Shown: positions 26,220 through 26,648 of the stretch, one piece after another | How positions within the stretch are numbered: the first letter of the stretch is position 1 | Layout of the letters: each line of letters opens with the position of its first letter | Source of the DNA: a virus | Strand: one strand, 5' to 3' | IMG/VR virus record: IMGVR_UViG_3300042924_002253 | Coordinates: 1-26,648 of that record | Length of the DNA: 26,648 nt | Made by a program: the position numbers and the translations under genes | Notes under the pieces: model-generated | Database searches by the model: none | What the model saw: the letters and a program-made list of their open reading frames with translations, nothing else | Told to the model about the DNA's origin: nothing

Positions 26220-26638
26220 GTGAATTTGATAAAAAAATGGAAGAAATATTTGATGTGACGCCAACGATGCCAGAAGAAAAAAAGGCACCGGTAGTGTTAC
26301 AGCAACATTATAATGAGCCAGATTTAAAACAAGATTTGACTGATGCTTATCAGCAATCAAAAGAAAATTTACAAGGCATTATAGACCAAGGCAAAGATGC
26401 AATGGAAGAAATACTTAACATTGCAAAAGCAGGTCAACACCCAAGAGCCTTTGAAGTTTATGCAACTCTGTTAAAAAATATGACAGAGGCAAATGATAGA
26501 CTTCTTAAAATACAAAAAGAAATTCGTGACATGGAAGGTGTTAAAAAAGAAACTAATAACACCAATATCGACAAAGCCATATTTGTTGGTTCTACTGCCG
26601 AATTAGGAAAACTCCTGAAAAATGGCAAAGCAAACTAA
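26216..26638 (+). CDS. 16: Terminase small subunit, T4 gp16 homologue
   Basis: 140 residues, compared with 164 in T4. The small terminase recognises concatemeric phage DNA and stimulates the large subunit's ATPase and nuclease at the portal. The N-terminal part is acidic (FDKKMEEIFDVTP). A long helical, coiled-coil-like middle follows at about residues 35-105 (LTDAYQQSKENLQGIIDQGKD, LNIAKAGQHPRAFEVYATLL, RLLKIQKEIRDME). The C-terminus contains KAIFVGSTAELGKLLKNG, typical of T4-like gp16. The gene's 3' end overlaps the next start by 17 nt, as expected for the 16-17 pair. The weak ribosome binding site suggests coupling to upstream translation. Confidence 0.87.
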   Translation: MSEFDKKMEEIFDVTPTMPEEKKAPVVLQQHYNEPDLKQDLTDAYQQSKENLQGIIDQGKDAMEEILNIAKAGQHPRAFEVYATLLKNMTEANDRLLKIQKEIRDMEGVKKETNNTNIDKAIFVGSTAELGKLLKNGKAN

Positions 26639-26648
26639 AAATACATAC
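26622..26648 (+). CDS. 17: Start of terminase large subunit, T4 gp17 (3' end outside window)
   Basis: Only nine codons (MAKQTKNTY) are visible. The call rests on position: gene 17 follows and overlaps gene 16 in T4-like phages, and AGGAAA at 26605-26610 is a suitable ribosome binding site. The sequence alone does not prove identity. Confidence 0.6.

Noticed and set aside
1-26648. tRNA genes, insertion sequences or attachment sites
   Set aside because: No cloverleaf-like sequence, transposase motif or terminal inverted repeat was recognised, and intergenic space is too small for most of these.

Overview
The window is a tightly packed, single-strand (+) stretch of late genes from a T4-like contractile-tailed phage (Caudoviricetes). 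The strongest evidence is the gene order at its right end: neck proteins gp13 and gp14, tail completion/sheath-stabiliser gp15, small terminase gp16 and the first codons of what should be large terminase gp17. This is the T4 order, with one extra fibre-like gene between 15 and 16. The A+T-rich composition (roughly two thirds by eye), the LamG/RCC1 architecture and the fibre repeats suggest a marine phage of a low-GC host, perhaps of the SAR11 type. The host is an inference and is not shown by the sequence.

Layout. (1) Positions 2-18859 are one uninterrupted reading frame of 6,285 codons plus stop, still open at the left edge, so the real protein is larger. I count about 74 RCC1-type beta-propeller repeat units of about 50 residues, with ten LamG (concanavalin A-like) domains between them. 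Every LamG domain enters the repeat at the same point. (2) Positions 18902-22841 hold three glycan-modification genes: a GT-B glycosyltransferase fused to a SAM methyltransferase, a GT2-like glycosyltransferase fused to a second SAM methyltransferase, and a free paralogue of that GT2-like domain. (3) A T4-type late promoter, TATAAATA, precedes genes 13, 14, 15, a small fibre-like protein with an Mtd-type N-terminus, gene 16, and the 5' end of gene 17.

Working model (inference). The giant protein is a virion surface fibre, whisker or adhesin located where T4 carries gene 12 and wac, just before gene 13. Its propellers would form a long scaffold displaying LamG carbohydrate-binding domains. The adjacent glycosyltransferase/methyltransferase genes may decorate it or alter host surface glycans. 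Genes 13-17 complete the neck, join head to tail and package DNA.

No tRNA, CRISPR array, insertion sequence or origin was recognised. No gene-free stretch exceeds about 45 nt.
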